Numbered from the stretch's first letter, positions 1-9,793 are shown. The stretch is DNA of 64,000 bases from Bog-159 sp963843255 (GCA_963843255.1 CAWJJQ010000002.1:310001-374000), one strand, 5' to 3'. A program made the numbers and translations. The notes: generated by a model from the letters alone, not told the origin.

Positions 1-397
1 GGAAGCCGTTGTGGAAGGGGCGATGGGAGGAACGCTCAATGACGGCAGCGGTCCGGTGCCGGCCGTACGCGTGTTGGATTATAGTCCGCGCGCGCTGGCC
101 ATCGAGACCGACTCGCTGGCGCCTGCATTTCTGGTGACATCTGAGACGGCGTATCCGGGATGGCGGGCGTGGATCGACGGTCGGGAAATCGCGCCGGTGT
201 TGACGAACGTAGCGTTCCGCGGCTTGCCGGTGCCGGCGGGCAAGCACGTAGTGAAGATGCGCTTCGATCCGCGAATTCTGCGGCGATCGGCGTGGGTGAC
301 GCTGGCGGCGCTGCTGGCGGCCCTGATGGTGGCTCTGGGCGTCTGGTTCAGCGATAATAAGCAAGCAAAAAGGTCATGGAGTTCAAAGATCAACTGA
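1..397 (+). CDS. YfhO-like membrane protein, C-terminal end (5' end outside window)
   Basis: The frame is open from the first bases of the window, so this is the 3' part of a longer gene. The visible ~130 residues contain an extracytoplasmic beta-rich stretch with the motif YPGWRAWIDG, followed by NVAFRGLPVPAGKH, then one hydrophobic helix (about the last 40 to 15 residues) and a short basic tail. YPGW..xDG...N..FRG..vPaGxH is the usual end of YfhO-type multi-pass proteins involved in glycosylation of envelope polymers; the role here is inferred from that ending only. The stop lies 22 bp inside dnaG, suggesting co-transcription or simple compaction. Confidence 0.65.
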   Translation, partial: EAVVEGAMGGTLNDGSGPVPAVRVLDYSPRALAIETDSLAPAFLVTSETAYPGWRAWIDGREIAPVLTNVAFRGLPVPAGKHVVKMRFDPRILRRSAWVTLAALLAALMVALGVWFSDNKQAKRSWSSKIN

Positions 398-2109
398 AAT
401 CCTCGGTCGATATTGTGAAGGTGATCGAGGAGTACGTGCGCCTGCGGAAGACGGGAGTTTCCCGGTATACGGGGCTGTGTCCGTTCCACAGCGAAAAGTC
501 GCCTTCGTTCTCGGTGCATGCCGGACACCAGTTCTACAAGTGTTTCGGGTGCGGCGCCGCGGGGGACGTGCTCAAGTTCGTGATGGAGATGGAGCACGTC
601 AGCTTTCCGGAAGCGCTGAAGCTGCTGGCGGAGCGCAATGGCATCCCCATGCCGAAGCGCGCGGAGTATGCCGACGCGGACACCCGGCTGCGGGCGGCTG
701 TGTACCAGATGCAGGAACTGGCGGCGGAGGCGTTCCGGGAGCAACTGGCAGGTCCGGCGGGGGCGGAGGCGCGGCGGTATCTGGAAAAGCGCGGCGTGCC
801 GCCTGAGGTGAGTTCCCAATTCGGGTTGGGGTACGCGGAACGCCCGGGCCGGTCGCTGGTACGCATTTTCGAAAGGCAGGGATTCACGGGCGAACAGATG
901 GAGGGCTCCGGCCTGCTGGCGCGCAGAGAAGACGGCAGTTTCTACGACCGTTTCCGCAACCGGCTGATGTTTCCGATTCACAGCGAAACGGGGAAGATTA
1001 TCGCGTTTGGGGGGCGGGCGCTGGATCCGGCGGACGAGGCCAAGTACTTGAACTCCGCGGAATCGCCGATATATAAGAAGAGCGCCGTGCTCTACAATCT
1101 GCACCGGGCGAAAGAAGGCATACACAAGGCGGACCGGTCCGTGCTGGTTGAAGGGTACATGGACGTGATCGGAGTGTTCGCGGCGGGGGTGCGGGAGGTA
1201 GTGGCGAGCTGCGGAACGGCTTTGACGGCGCAGCAGGTGCAAACGCTGCGGCGGCATTCGGACAAGATCGTGGTGAATTTCGATCCCGACGCGGCGGGCG
1301 CCAAGGCGACGGAGAGCTCCATCAACCTGCTGCTGGACGAGAGCATGCACGTGCGCATCCTGGAACTGGAAGGTGGTCTCGATCCGGACGAGTACTGCAA
1401 GGAACACGGCGCGGAGACCTATCGTACGAAGCTGGACAAGGCGCAGGGATTCTTTTACTGGCTCGCCGACCGGGCGCGGGCGAAATACGATCTGCGGACG
1501 GCGGAGGGACGCTGGGCGGCTTTTCAATTCCTGCTGCCGGCCATCCAGCGGCTGTCGGAAAAGATCGAGCGAGTAGCTGTGGTGAACGACATGGCAGGGT
1601 ACCTGGGTGTAGATGGTGGCCTGGTGCTGGAAAATTTCCGCAAGGCCGCCATGGACCGGCGCGATAAGAAAGTAGCGCCGGTGCGGGAACCTTTGCGGGC
1701 GGACGAGAAGATTTTGCTGAATCTGCTGGTATCGAACGACGAGGCGCGGGAGGAATTGCTTCCTCGGCTGGAGCAGCTTCCGGCGGTGGACCAGTTTGCC
1801 ACGCGGCGAATTTTCAAGGCCCTATTCGCATTGCACGCCGGCGGCCAATTCGGTTTTGAGGAGTTGCATGCGCGCCTGGAGACGGGTGATCAGGAGATTT
1901 TAGCGTCAGCGGTGCTGGCGGATGAAACGGAAAGCGTCGCAGTTTCACTACAACTAGGGGAGGAATGTCTACGCAGTCTGGAGCGTACCGGTCTGAAGAC
2001 CCAAGTGGCAGCGTTAAAGACCCGGGTGAAGGACGCGGAGCGCTCTGGAAATCTGGCAGAGGCGTTGCGTCTGGCGGAGGAATTGCATCATCTCGAAAAG
2101 TCAAATTAA
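376..2109 (+). CDS. dnaG: DNA primase DnaG
   Basis: Synthesises RNA primers for replication. The 577-residue length is normal for the family. An N-terminal CHC2-type zinc finger is visible (C35, H38, C56, C59 in CPFH...CFGC), then the primase core and a TOPRIM domain with EGYMD at 259-263 and DPDAAG starting at 303, which supply the acidic metal-binding residues. The C-terminal ~150 residues would bind the replicative helicase. The start is the ATG at 376, overlapping the preceding gene by 22 bp. rpoD follows after 69 bp, the conserved order of the macromolecular-synthesis operon; rpsU is not seen here. Confidence 0.97.
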   Translation: MEFKDQLKSSVDIVKVIEEYVRLRKTGVSRYTGLCPFHSEKSPSFSVHAGHQFYKCFGCGAAGDVLKFVMEMEHVSFPEALKLLAERNGIPMPKRAEYADADTRLRAAVYQMQELAAEAFREQLAGPAGAEARRYLEKRGVPPEVSSQFGLGYAERPGRSLVRIFERQGFTGEQMEGSGLLARREDGSFYDRFRNRLMFPIHSETGKIIAFGGRALDPADEAKYLNSAESPIYKKSAVLYNLHRAKEGIHKADRSVLVEGYMDVIGVFAAGVREVVASCGTALTAQQVQTLRRHSDKIVVNFDPDAAGAKATESSINLLLDESMHVRILELEGGLDPDEYCKEHGAETYRTKLDKAQGFFYWLADRARAKYDLRTAEGRWAAFQFLLPAIQRLSEKIERVAVVNDMAGYLGVDGGLVLENFRKAAMDRRDKKVAPVREPLRADEKILLNLLVSNDEAREELLPRLEQLPAVDQFATRRIFKALFALHAGGQFGFEELHARLETGDQEILASAVLADETESVAVSLQLGEECLRSLERTGLKTQVAALKTRVKDAERSGNLAEALRLAEELHHLEKSN

Positions 2110-2178
2110 AAGCCGCGGTCCGCGAAGAGCGCGGGTGTACAATGTGGGAAATAGTCTCGAACGGGTGAGAGAGCTTCA

Positions 2179-3873
2179 GTGGCACCGGAAGACAAATTCG
2201 ATCGGATGCAGCAGTTAGTCGAGAAGGGCAAGGACAAGGGGTACCTGGCCTACGACGAGATGACCGATCCGCTCCCTGCCGATCTCAATAACGGTACCGA
2301 ATTGGATGGGCTGCTGGCCGGCCTGGACGGGACCGGCATCGAGATCCTGGAAGAACCCAAACTCGAATTTGACCAGAAGCTGGCCGAAGCCGAAGAACTT
2401 CTGGACCTGGACCTGGGGCCTGCGGCGGGCGAAAAGGTCAACGACCCGGTACGCACCTATCTGCGGGAGATGGGGTCGGTGGCGCTGCTCACACGCGAAG
2501 GCGAAACCGAGATCGCGCGGCGCATCGAGCGCGGGCAGGTGACGGTGATGAAAACGCTGTCGCGCTCGCCGCTGGTGATCCAGGAGGTTCTGAACCTGGC
2601 GGAAGAGGTGCGGCGCGGCGCGGTGGCCACGCGCGACGTAGTACTGATGGCGGATCCGCTGATCATCGAAGAGGCGGCCGAAGAGAGCCGCCAGGAATTC
2701 CTCGAGATGGCCGACGACGCGGCCCGCCACTTCCGTAAATTTCAGCAACTGCGGCAGAAGCTGATGGCCATCCCACGAGGGCTCAAGCCCAAGCAGCACC
2801 GCCGGCTGTTGTGGGAGACAAACCGCACGCGCGTTCGGGTTTCACGGCGTATCCGGACCGTGCGCTTTCAAAGCCCGGTATTGCGGCACTTCACGGCGCG
2901 CATCCGGGCAGCGGTGGAAGAGTTGATACCCGTGGAACGCGAGATGCTGCGGGTACAGCGCCGGGTTGAAACGTCGCCCCAGCGCGGCGAAGGCGTGAAG
3001 GAGCTGCGCAAGGAGCACCGCGGTTTCGTACAGCGGCTGCAACAGCTCGAGGAGCAGAACGGATCCACGGCGGCCGAATTGCGGCGCACGCTCGCGGTAA
3101 TCACCAAGGCCGACCACGAAGCGGAATGCGCCAAGCGGGAGCTGATCGAAGCTAACTTGCGGCTGGTGGTGAGCATCGCCAAGCGTTATACCAACCGCGG
3201 GCTGCAGTTTCTGGACCTGATCCAGGAGGGCAACATCGGGCTCATGCGCGCGGTAGAGAAATTCGAGTACCGCCGCGGATACAAGTTCTCGACTTATGCC
3301 ACGTGGTGGGTCCGGCAGGCTATCACGCGCGCGATTGCGGACCAGGCGCGCACGATTCGTATTCCGGTGCACATGATCGAGACCATCAATAAGCTGATTC
3401 GCGCGTCGCGCCAGTTGATCCAGGAATTGGGGCGCGAGCCCACCAGCGAGGAACTTGCCAAGCGCATGGAACTGCCGGTCTCGAAAGTGCGCAAGGTGCT
3501 GCGGGTGGCACAGGAACCGATTTCGCTCGAAACGCCGATTGGCGAAGAGGAGGAATCGCACCTGGGAGATTTTCTGATCGACCAGGCGGGATTATCGCCT
3601 TCCGACGCGGTGATCAACCTGAACTTGCGCGAGCAGACCGCACAAGTTTTGAAAACGCTGACGCCGCGGGAAGAGAAGATCGTCAAGATGCGCTTCGGCC
3701 TGGAAGACGGCAGCGAGCACACGCTGGAAGAGGTGGGGCAGAACTTCGCGGTCACGCGGGAGCGCATCCGGCAGATCGAGGCCAAGGCTTTACGGAAGCT
3801 GCGGCATCCGAGCCGGAGCCACCGGTTACGGGCTTTCATCGAAGACGGCAACACCAACGGGACGGGCAGCTAA
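2179..3873 (+). CDS. rpoD: RNA polymerase primary sigma factor RpoD
   Basis: Housekeeping sigma factor of 564 residues with a GTG start. Region 1.2 begins at DPVRTYLREMG (about residue 90). A long non-conserved linker follows, then region 2 with ANLRLVVSIAKRY and the -10 recognition stretch ending in TWWVRQAITRAI, region 3, and region 4 with the HTH LEEVGQNFAVTRERIRQIE for -35 recognition. It lies directly downstream of dnaG. A TACAAT hexamer in the 69-bp gap could be an internal -10 for separate rpoD expression, but no clear -35 accompanies it. Confidence 0.97.
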   Translation: MAPEDKFDRMQQLVEKGKDKGYLAYDEMTDPLPADLNNGTELDGLLAGLDGTGIEILEEPKLEFDQKLAEAEELLDLDLGPAAGEKVNDPVRTYLREMGSVALLTREGETEIARRIERGQVTVMKTLSRSPLVIQEVLNLAEEVRRGAVATRDVVLMADPLIIEEAAEESRQEFLEMADDAARHFRKFQQLRQKLMAIPRGLKPKQHRRLLWETNRTRVRVSRRIRTVRFQSPVLRHFTARIRAAVEELIPVEREMLRVQRRVETSPQRGEGVKELRKEHRGFVQRLQQLEEQNGSTAAELRRTLAVITKADHEAECAKRELIEANLRLVVSIAKRYTNRGLQFLDLIQEGNIGLMRAVEKFEYRRGYKFSTYATWWVRQAITRAIADQARTIRIPVHMIETINKLIRASRQLIQELGREPTSEELAKRMELPVSKVRKVLRVAQEPISLETPIGEEEESHLGDFLIDQAGLSPSDAVINLNLREQTAQVLKTLTPREEKIVKMRFGLEDGSEHTLEEVGQNFAVTRERIRQIEAKALRKLRHPSRSHRLRAFIEDGNTNGTGS

Positions 3874-3881
3874 CGGGCGGG

Positions 3882-4493
3882 TTAAAGGCCGGGGTCCCAG
3901 ATATCGGCCATCTCAAGGATGAATACGGCAACAGGGTTTTCGCCAGCAACGCGCGGGGTATTGACCAGGCGCCCGCCCCGTTCTCCCGAACGGTAGATAT
4001 AAACAGTACGGCTTTCCGGATCGATCATCCAGGCAAGCTCGGCGCCGTTATCGATCCATTCGCGCATCTTCGCCTGCCGCGGCGAGAGGCGGTTGGAAGG
4101 CGAGCGCAACTCGACGACAAAATCGGGGCAGATGGGGGCGAACTTCTTTTTCTGTTCTCTGGTTAGCGTAGCCAGACGGGCACGCGATATCCAGGCCGCG
4201 TCGGGCGATCGTGCGGCTCCGCCAGGAAGCATGAAGAGGGTGTTCGAATCGAAGGCTTTGCCGCGGCCGTCGCGCTTGGCCCAGGCCTGCAGTTGCTGCA
4301 ACAGATCCGAGTTGCGATTGGAACTCTCCAATCCCGCCGGCGGCATGATGACGATTTCTCCTTCAGTGGTTCGCTCAATCTTGAAATCGGGGTTCGACTC
4401 GCAGAAATCGAAGAATTCCTGGTCGCTCAAGCTTCGCCGCGGCTGAATCAGGATCGGCGCTTCAGTCTCGATATTGTTCAGCACCATCTGCAT
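3882..4493 (-). CDS. Uma2-family (DUF820) putative endonuclease
   Basis: 203 residues with the Uma2 signature of the PD-(D/E)XK nuclease fold: SPDAAW (D98), CPDFVVELRSPS (D124, E128) and the following K142..W.D.GAELAWMIDP stretch. Proteins of this type are abundant as scattered single genes in cyanobacteria, Planctomycetes and Acidobacteria; their biological role is not settled and nuclease activity is inferred from the fold. It stands alone, convergent with rpoD (8 bp between the stops) and divergent from the oxidoreductase at 4533. Confidence 0.88.
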   Translation of the reverse strand: MQMVLNNIETEAPILIQPRRSLSDQEFFDFCESNPDFKIERTTEGEIVIMPPAGLESSNRNSDLLQQLQAWAKRDGRGKAFDSNTLFMLPGGAARSPDAAWISRARLATLTREQKKKFAPICPDFVVELRSPSNRLSPRQAKMREWIDNGAELAWMIDPESRTVYIYRSGERGGRLVNTPRVAGENPVAVFILEMADIWDPGL

Positions 4494-4532
4494 GGCTCCA
4501 TGATATACGATTGTTTTTAGCCGGGAGGCATC

Positions 4533-5813
4533 ATGGAACGAAGAACCTTCTTATTGGGCGCGGGCTTGGTTTCGCTGGGAGCGCGGGCGGCCAGCGACAC
4601 CGTGGGGATCGGCGTGATCGGTCTTGGCGGGCGGGGACGAGATCACCTGAAATACTACAGCAAAATTCCGGAAGCGCGGGTGGTGGCGATTTGCGACGTC
4701 AACCAGGCGCAGACGGAGCGGGCTACCCAGATTGTCCAGAAACTGCAGCGCAACACGCCGCAGGCATACCAGGACCTGCGAAAACTATTCGCCGACAAAA
4801 ACGTGGACGCGGTGTCCATTGCCACCCCCAACCACTGGCACGCGCTGGCGACTATCTGGGCCTGCCAGGCGGGCAAGGACGTGTATTGCGAGAAGCCGGC
4901 CTGCTACAACTTGTTCGAAGGCCGCGCCATGGAAGCGGCGGCGCGCGCCAGCGGTCGCATGGTCCAGATCGGGATGCAGAGCCGCAGCCTGGTCCACAAG
5001 CAGAAAGCCATGGAACTGCTGGCAAACGGAGCCATCGGCCAGATCTACATGGCGCGCGGCATATGCTTCAAGCGCCGGCCGTCGATCGGGCGCACGCCCG
5101 TGGAGCCGGTTCCGGCGGGCCTGGACTGGGACATGTTCCTGGGGCCGGCGCCGATGCGTGAGTACACCAAAAATCGCTACCAATACAACTGGCACTGGTT
5201 CTGGGACACCGGCAACGGCGATATCGGCAACCAGGGGATTCACGAGATGGACGTGGCGCGCTGGGGGCTGGGCCGCGGGCTGCCGAAAGGCGTGGTGTCG
5301 ACCGGCGGGAAGTTTGTTTATGACGATGACCAGGAAACGCCCAACACCCAGATCGCCACGTTCGATTACGGAAATGCCGAACTCGTGTTCGAGGTGCGCG
5401 GGTTAAATACGGGCGGGGAGCCCGGCATACCGGCATCCGGGCCGAATTTCATCGGCGTCACGTTTTTTGGGAGCAAAGGGTTCATGGCTGTGGACGAGCA
5501 CGCCTTCCAGATTTTCCTGGGCGACAAGCGCGAGCCCGGCGAAATGATGAAGCACTCCGAGACGGAGATTGACGACACCATCCCGCACATGACGAATTTC
5601 CTAAAGGCCGTGAAGAGCAGAAATACGGCTGACCTGGCCGCCGATGTTTCGATTGGCACCACATCCGCCGCGCTGGTGCACATGGCCAATATCAGCTACC
5701 GGCTGGGGCGGAAGCTGCAGTACGACAGTGTGGCCGGCAATTTTGTAGGCGATGCCGACGCCACCGCTATGTCGACGCGGCGGGAATACCGCAGCCCGTA
5801 CATCGTGAGTTAG
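4533..5813 (+). CDS. Gfo/Idh/MocA-family oxidoreductase, exported
   Basis: NAD(P)-dependent sugar-type dehydrogenase of 426 residues. The N-terminus MERRTFLLGAGLVSLGARA resembles a Tat signal with a single RR pair, which suggests export of the folded, cofactor-loaded enzyme. The Rossmann motif GIGVIGLGGRGRDH follows, and EKPACYNL at about residue 120 is the family's EKP motif. The C-terminal domain is of the GFO_IDH_MocA_C type common in Planctomycetes and Acidobacteria. A strong Shine-Dalgarno (GGGAGG) lies just upstream of the ATG. The substrate cannot be told from sequence. The gene is monocistronic. Confidence 0.9.
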   Translation: MERRTFLLGAGLVSLGARAASDTVGIGVIGLGGRGRDHLKYYSKIPEARVVAICDVNQAQTERATQIVQKLQRNTPQAYQDLRKLFADKNVDAVSIATPNHWHALATIWACQAGKDVYCEKPACYNLFEGRAMEAAARASGRMVQIGMQSRSLVHKQKAMELLANGAIGQIYMARGICFKRRPSIGRTPVEPVPAGLDWDMFLGPAPMREYTKNRYQYNWHWFWDTGNGDIGNQGIHEMDVARWGLGRGLPKGVVSTGGKFVYDDDQETPNTQIATFDYGNAELVFEVRGLNTGGEPGIPASGPNFIGVTFFGSKGFMAVDEHAFQIFLGDKREPGEMMKHSETEIDDTIPHMTNFLKAVKSRNTADLAADVSIGTTSAALVHMANISYRLGRKLQYDSVAGNFVGDADATAMSTRREYRSPYIVS

Positions 5814-5817
5814 AGGG

Positions 5818-7410
5818 TTAAGGTTTCAGTAAGCCGAAAGTGGCCACACCGGTCGGCGTGCCGACGTATACCTTGCCATTGGCTATCGTGGGCACCATGA
5901 ACTTATTGCCTGACCCGAAGTTATCGCGGCCCTTGGCGGCCTGGCTGGAATTATACAGTTCCACGGCCAGGTTACCCGCCTGGTAGGCATGCAGTACGGC
6001 GGGCGAGCTACTCTCGATCGCCCACAGAATGCCGTCGGACGCTCCGTTCGCCGAGATACTGGGCGTAGCTCCCGGATACGGGTATTGGGTAGAGGTCAAG
6101 GACGCGGGTGTTGCGGAGAGACGCGCCTGGCTGAACCGGAATGCCCTGATGGGACCGTTGACCGCGCCGAAAAAGACCTGTCCCGCGTAATAAGCCGGCA
6201 TCGACCAGATCCCACCGGGCAGCGCGCCATCGAGTTCCTCATAAATAGCGCTATCTGTTTTGGAATTGAACTTACCCATCCTTTCGCGGTCAACTAAGTA
6301 GATGTTGGAGTCTTTGCCGGCGCCGATGGCCAGATACCGCATTTTGCCGCTCGCGTCCGTCATGTCCGGCAAGACCATGGCACCGCCGGAACCAAGATCT
6401 ACATCGCCGCTGGATTCGGAGCTGGTGTTATCCATGGTGAAGTAATCCGTGACAGTCAATTTACTATTGGCCGTCGAGAGCTTGATGAATGCGTTGCCAT
6501 AGTCGCCGCTCGAGGGAAAGCCCTGCGCATTCAGTGTCGTGTCGAAGGTGCCATTGGCATCCAGGAAATAGATGGCGCCGCTCGCATCGACCGCCAAGCC
6601 TCCGCCTGCGCCCCAAATAGCCCCTTCGGAGCCATTAGGCGTCACGTTGAGGACCGTGGTTTGCGCAAGAGTGGTCGCGTTGTAACCCATGATCCAACCG
6701 GTATAGGGGTTAAAGTCGCAATGCGAGGCCCAGGCCAGGTACACTACACCGCCGAGCAGCAGCAACCCTGACCGTTCCTTGTATTGCTTGGGATCGAAAA
6801 CGACGTAGCCGCCGCTGCTGTTTGCGCCTGTGCCGGGGTATTGCGCCACAATCTCGACTGCGGCGGCAATCTGGTTGCCCGTTGTCAGGCTTACTTTGTG
6901 CAGGCGCTGGTGATAATTGCCGGATGAATCCTTACTCATGGCGACGGCATAGATCGCACCTGCCGACTTGCCCGGTTCGAGATAAATAACCGGCGTGGAT
7001 GTAATCCCGATCTGCGGAGTGACTTGGGAACAACCTCGGTCGTCGGAGGGTGTCTCTCCAGTGGGGATCAGGCGCGTTTTCCAGATCTGTGCACCCGTAT
7101 CCGCGTCAAGTGCATAAAGGCTATCGTTTTCGGTGGCTACGACCAGAAGATTGTGGGTTCCCTGGTTGGGCACGGCGATCGACGAGACATAAAGCGGTTG
7201 GGCATCCACCACGCCATCGAGAGTAACCAGGAAAAGCTTACCAAAGTTAGTGGCGTTGACATTGCTGATAGTCAGAATTGTCTCAGTCAGGTTCAATCCG
7301 TTGCGGGCAGGATTGTTATGGTAAGTCAGGACATTTGTCTGCGCGGCAATCGGTGCAAGCTCAGCCGCAAAAAGAGTCATCCATAGTAAACCTATGCGCA
7401 TGTTACCCAT
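5818..7410 (-). CDS. Secreted PQQ-like beta-propeller repeat protein
   Basis: 530 residues. A Sec signal peptide (hydrophobic GLLWMTLFAAELAPIAAQ) is followed by TNVLTYHNNPARNGLN, an opening frequent in Acidobacteria propeller proteins. Several blades of the type VVATENDSLYALDADTGAQIWK resemble the tryptophan-docking blades of PQQ enzymes. No PQQ-dehydrogenase catalytic residues were recognised, so it is called a propeller protein of unknown function. It ends 4 bp from the stop of the convergent oxidoreductase gene. Confidence 0.8.
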   Translation of the reverse strand: MGNMRIGLLWMTLFAAELAPIAAQTNVLTYHNNPARNGLNLTETILTISNVNATNFGKLFLVTLDGVVDAQPLYVSSIAVPNQGTHNLLVVATENDSLYALDADTGAQIWKTRLIPTGETPSDDRGCSQVTPQIGITSTPVIYLEPGKSAGAIYAVAMSKDSSGNYHQRLHKVSLTTGNQIAAAVEIVAQYPGTGANSSGGYVVFDPKQYKERSGLLLLGGVVYLAWASHCDFNPYTGWIMGYNATTLAQTTVLNVTPNGSEGAIWGAGGGLAVDASGAIYFLDANGTFDTTLNAQGFPSSGDYGNAFIKLSTANSKLTVTDYFTMDNTSSESSGDVDLGSGGAMVLPDMTDASGKMRYLAIGAGKDSNIYLVDRERMGKFNSKTDSAIYEELDGALPGGIWSMPAYYAGQVFFGAVNGPIRAFRFSQARLSATPASLTSTQYPYPGATPSISANGASDGILWAIESSSPAVLHAYQAGNLAVELYNSSQAAKGRDNFGSGNKFMVPTIANGKVYVGTPTGVATFGLLKP

Positions 7411-7472
7411 CTTGTAGTTTGCTATGAATTAAGCCAGCCGATCCAGTACTACCTTTGTCTGTTTGTAAATAT

Positions 7473-8408
7473 TCATACGGCACGCATCGCGGCCGGTACT
7501 AAGATCGCCTGGATAGCGGCGCGGTCGGCCGCGGTCATGAGCCAGGACGCCGCAGATGCGTTGGCTTTCACCTGCTCCGGCGATTTCGCTCCTGCAATCA
7601 CCGATGCCACCGCGGGCTGCCCAGCCAGCCACGAAACGGCCAATTCCAGCATGGTATGTCCACGCGACTCCGCGAAGGCGGTCAGTGACTCGACCAGTGC
7701 GAGATTCTCGTCGGTGAACACTTTAGGCCCCCAACCGTCCCGCCCGCGGCTGCCCTCGGGCAGAGGCTGTCCGCGCCGGTATTTTCCAGTGAGTAGCCCG
7801 TTGGCCAGCGGGAAATACGGCAGGAAGGCGATACCGGCCCGTACGCATTCCGGCAGCACGTCATTTTCCGGGTCGCGATGGACCAAGCTGTATTGGTTCT
7901 GGACGCTGACGAAATGCGCTCCGCCCGGCCGTGGCGCTGTCTCGGCTTCGCGCAGTTGCTCGCCGCTAAAATTCGAGCAGCCGATCTCGCGTACCTTGCC
8001 GGCCCGCACCAGATCATCCAGCGCCCCCAAAGTGTCGGCGATGGGGACCTCGGGGTCCGGTTGGTGCAACTGATACAGGTCGATGTGATCGGTACCAAGA
8101 CGCCGCAGGCTCTCCTCCACAGCCTGCCGCACATACTCCGGCCGGGCGCCTTTGCGCTTTTCGTCCATCGGCAAGCCGAACTTGGTAGCGATTAGCACGG
8201 AATCGCGGCGGCGGCCCAGCGCACGGCCCAGAAACTCCTCGCTTTGGCCAGTGCCATAAATATCCGCCGTGTCGAAGAAATTGATGCCTGCCTCGATAGC
8301 CGCGTTAACGGTTGCGGCACTCGATTCGGCATCGATACGCCAACCGAAGTTATTGCAGCCCAGTCCTACCACGGAGACGTCGAGTGATCCAATGCGCCGT
8401 GTTTCCAT
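7473..8408 (-). CDS. Aldo/keto reductase
   Basis: 311-residue NADPH-dependent (beta/alpha)8 barrel oxidoreductase. The catalytic tetrad is visible: FDTADIYG (Asp, Tyr), ATKFG (Lys) and LYQLHQPD (His). The C-terminal SVIAGAKSPEQV is the usual cofactor phosphate-binding loop. A good Shine-Dalgarno (AGGAGAA) precedes the ATG. The divergent methyltransferase gene starts 47 bp away, so the two share a short promoter region. The physiological substrate is unknown. Confidence 0.93.
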   Translation of the reverse strand: METRRIGSLDVSVVGLGCNNFGWRIDAESSAATVNAAIEAGINFFDTADIYGTGQSEEFLGRALGRRRDSVLIATKFGLPMDEKRKGARPEYVRQAVEESLRRLGTDHIDLYQLHQPDPEVPIADTLGALDDLVRAGKVREIGCSNFSGEQLREAETAPRPGGAHFVSVQNQYSLVHRDPENDVLPECVRAGIAFLPYFPLANGLLTGKYRRGQPLPEGSRGRDGWGPKVFTDENLALVESLTAFAESRGHTMLELAVSWLAGQPAVASVIAGAKSPEQVKANASAASWLMTAADRAAIQAILVPAAMRAV

Positions 8409-8454
8409 TTTCCGGTTCTCCTTCCTGCTTTGGATGGTTCGTTATATTAGCAGG

Positions 8455-9192
8455 ATGCAGTGGTTCGAAGACGAATCGTTCTGGGAAACCTTTTATCCGT
8501 TCATGTTTGGCGATCCCAAGATAGCGGCGGCAGCGGCGGAAGTGGATCGCGTACTCTCCTTGAGCGGGGTGGAGCGCGGGCGGGTGCTGGATCTCTGCTG
8601 CGGCCCGGCGCGGCATGCGTTGGTGCTGGCGCAGCGGGGATTCGACGTGACCGGAGTGGATCGCTCGGCATTCCTGCTGGGGAAGGCGCGGGAGCGAGCC
8701 TCCGGCGCAGGCGTCGAGTTGATTCAAAGCGATATGCGCGATTTCGTACGTCCCGGCACTTTCAACCTGGCGCTGAGCCTGTTCACTTCGTTCGGATACT
8801 TCGACACGCGCGATGAGGACCTGGCAGTGCTCCGCAATATCCGCGCCTCACTGAAGAAGGGCGGTATCTTCGTGATCGACGTGATCAGTAAAGAGTACCT
8901 CATCGGGCGACCTTCGCCGACGCGCTGGGAGGAATTGCCCGGCGGCGGGATCCTGGTGCAGCACTACGAGGTGATTCCCGGATGGGGGCGCATCCGCGTG
9001 AAGTGGCTGCTGGTGGAAGACGAGCGAGCGCGCCGTTTCACGTTCGAGCACAACGTGTATTCCGGCCTGGAATTAAGCGCGCTGCTGGAGCGCGCCGGTT
9101 TTGCGGACGTGCAGACCTTCGGGAACCTGGAAGGCGCGCCTTACGACGCCGCGGCCACCCGGCTGGTGGCACGCGCGCGCAATCCGGGGTAG
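8455..9192 (+). CDS. Class I SAM-dependent methyltransferase
   Basis: 245 residues from the ATG at 8455; the frame is open further upstream, but that part runs antisense through the aldo/keto reductase and has no coding character. Motif I is VLDLCCGPARHA (about 44-55), followed by GVDRS and the later FDTRDEDLAVLRNI and GGIFVIDV stretches. The fold is a methyltransferase of the Methyltransf_25 type; the substrate is unknown. A TATATT hexamer ends 6 bp before the ATG. If it is the -10, the transcript would be leaderless. Confidence 0.88.
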   Translation: MQWFEDESFWETFYPFMFGDPKIAAAAAEVDRVLSLSGVERGRVLDLCCGPARHALVLAQRGFDVTGVDRSAFLLGKARERASGAGVELIQSDMRDFVRPGTFNLALSLFTSFGYFDTRDEDLAVLRNIRASLKKGGIFVIDVISKEYLIGRPSPTRWEELPGGGILVQHYEVIPGWGRIRVKWLLVEDERARRFTFEHNVYSGLELSALLERAGFADVQTFGNLEGAPYDAAATRLVARARNPG

Positions 9193-9197
9193 ACCGA

Positions 9198-9716
9198 TCA
9201 GAACTCGTAGTCGGGGGGCTTGATGTTTTTGATGCGCAGATAGACTTCAGCCTGGCCGCGATGATGGGCTGTGTGGGTGAAGTAGGCCCACAGGCGCTCG
9301 CGCCCGCTCATCGGCCCGGTCGTGGCATCCAGCTTATCGGGCGTGATTCCGGCCAGCGCCTTGGTGCAGAAGTCGAACGAATCGCGCAGGAACTGGATGC
9401 TGCCGTCTTTGTCGAATACCCCCTTGGGATCTTTATACGCGGCCGCGATCTTCTCCGGCACGTCGGGCGCTTTCATGCCGCTGACCGTAGCGAAAGCGCG
9501 GTTGTTGGCGAGCGCAATGTGCACCATCACTTTGCCGAAGCTCATCTCTTCGGGGTTAGGTTTGAAATTATAATCGGCGGCGGGCATGGCATCGGCCACC
9601 TTCAGCGTGAATTCCGCGGCTGTCTGCCAGTGTTTGGCGAACAAGGCGCTTTCATCGGCGGCGAAAACGGGGGCGGCCATCGCCAGCATGGCGGCCAGGA
9701 TAGGGAATCGTGTCAT
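9198..9716 (-). CDS. DinB-like four-helix protein, exported
   Basis: 172 residues from the ATG at 9716. A signal peptide (FPILAAMLAMAAPVFAAD) is followed by a DinB/YfiT-type helical domain with conserved histidines in MVHIALANN and in the C-terminal HTAHHRGQAEVYLRI, the expected divalent-metal site. DinB-like proteins include metal-dependent thiol transferases; the specific reaction here is unknown. The longer open frame to 10073 is rejected because it overlaps the divergent hydrolase antisense and would hide the signal peptide. Confidence 0.85.
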   Translation of the reverse strand: MTRFPILAAMLAMAAPVFAADESALFAKHWQTAAEFTLKVADAMPAADYNFKPNPEEMSFGKVMVHIALANNRAFATVSGMKAPDVPEKIAAAYKDPKGVFDKDGSIQFLRDSFDFCTKALAGITPDKLDATTGPMSGRERLWAYFTHTAHHRGQAEVYLRIKNIKPPDYEF

Positions 9717-9793
9717 AGGAAGTCTCCGGGATATAATTGGTATCGCAAAACGCGATCGTGAAGCAAGTGGGAAGCAAACCGAAAGCATGCACC

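Noticed and set aside
79..1527. Minus-strand frame of 482 codons over dnaG
   Set aside because: Antisense shadow of the certain dnaG gene, with Arg/His/Leu-rich low-complexity composition.
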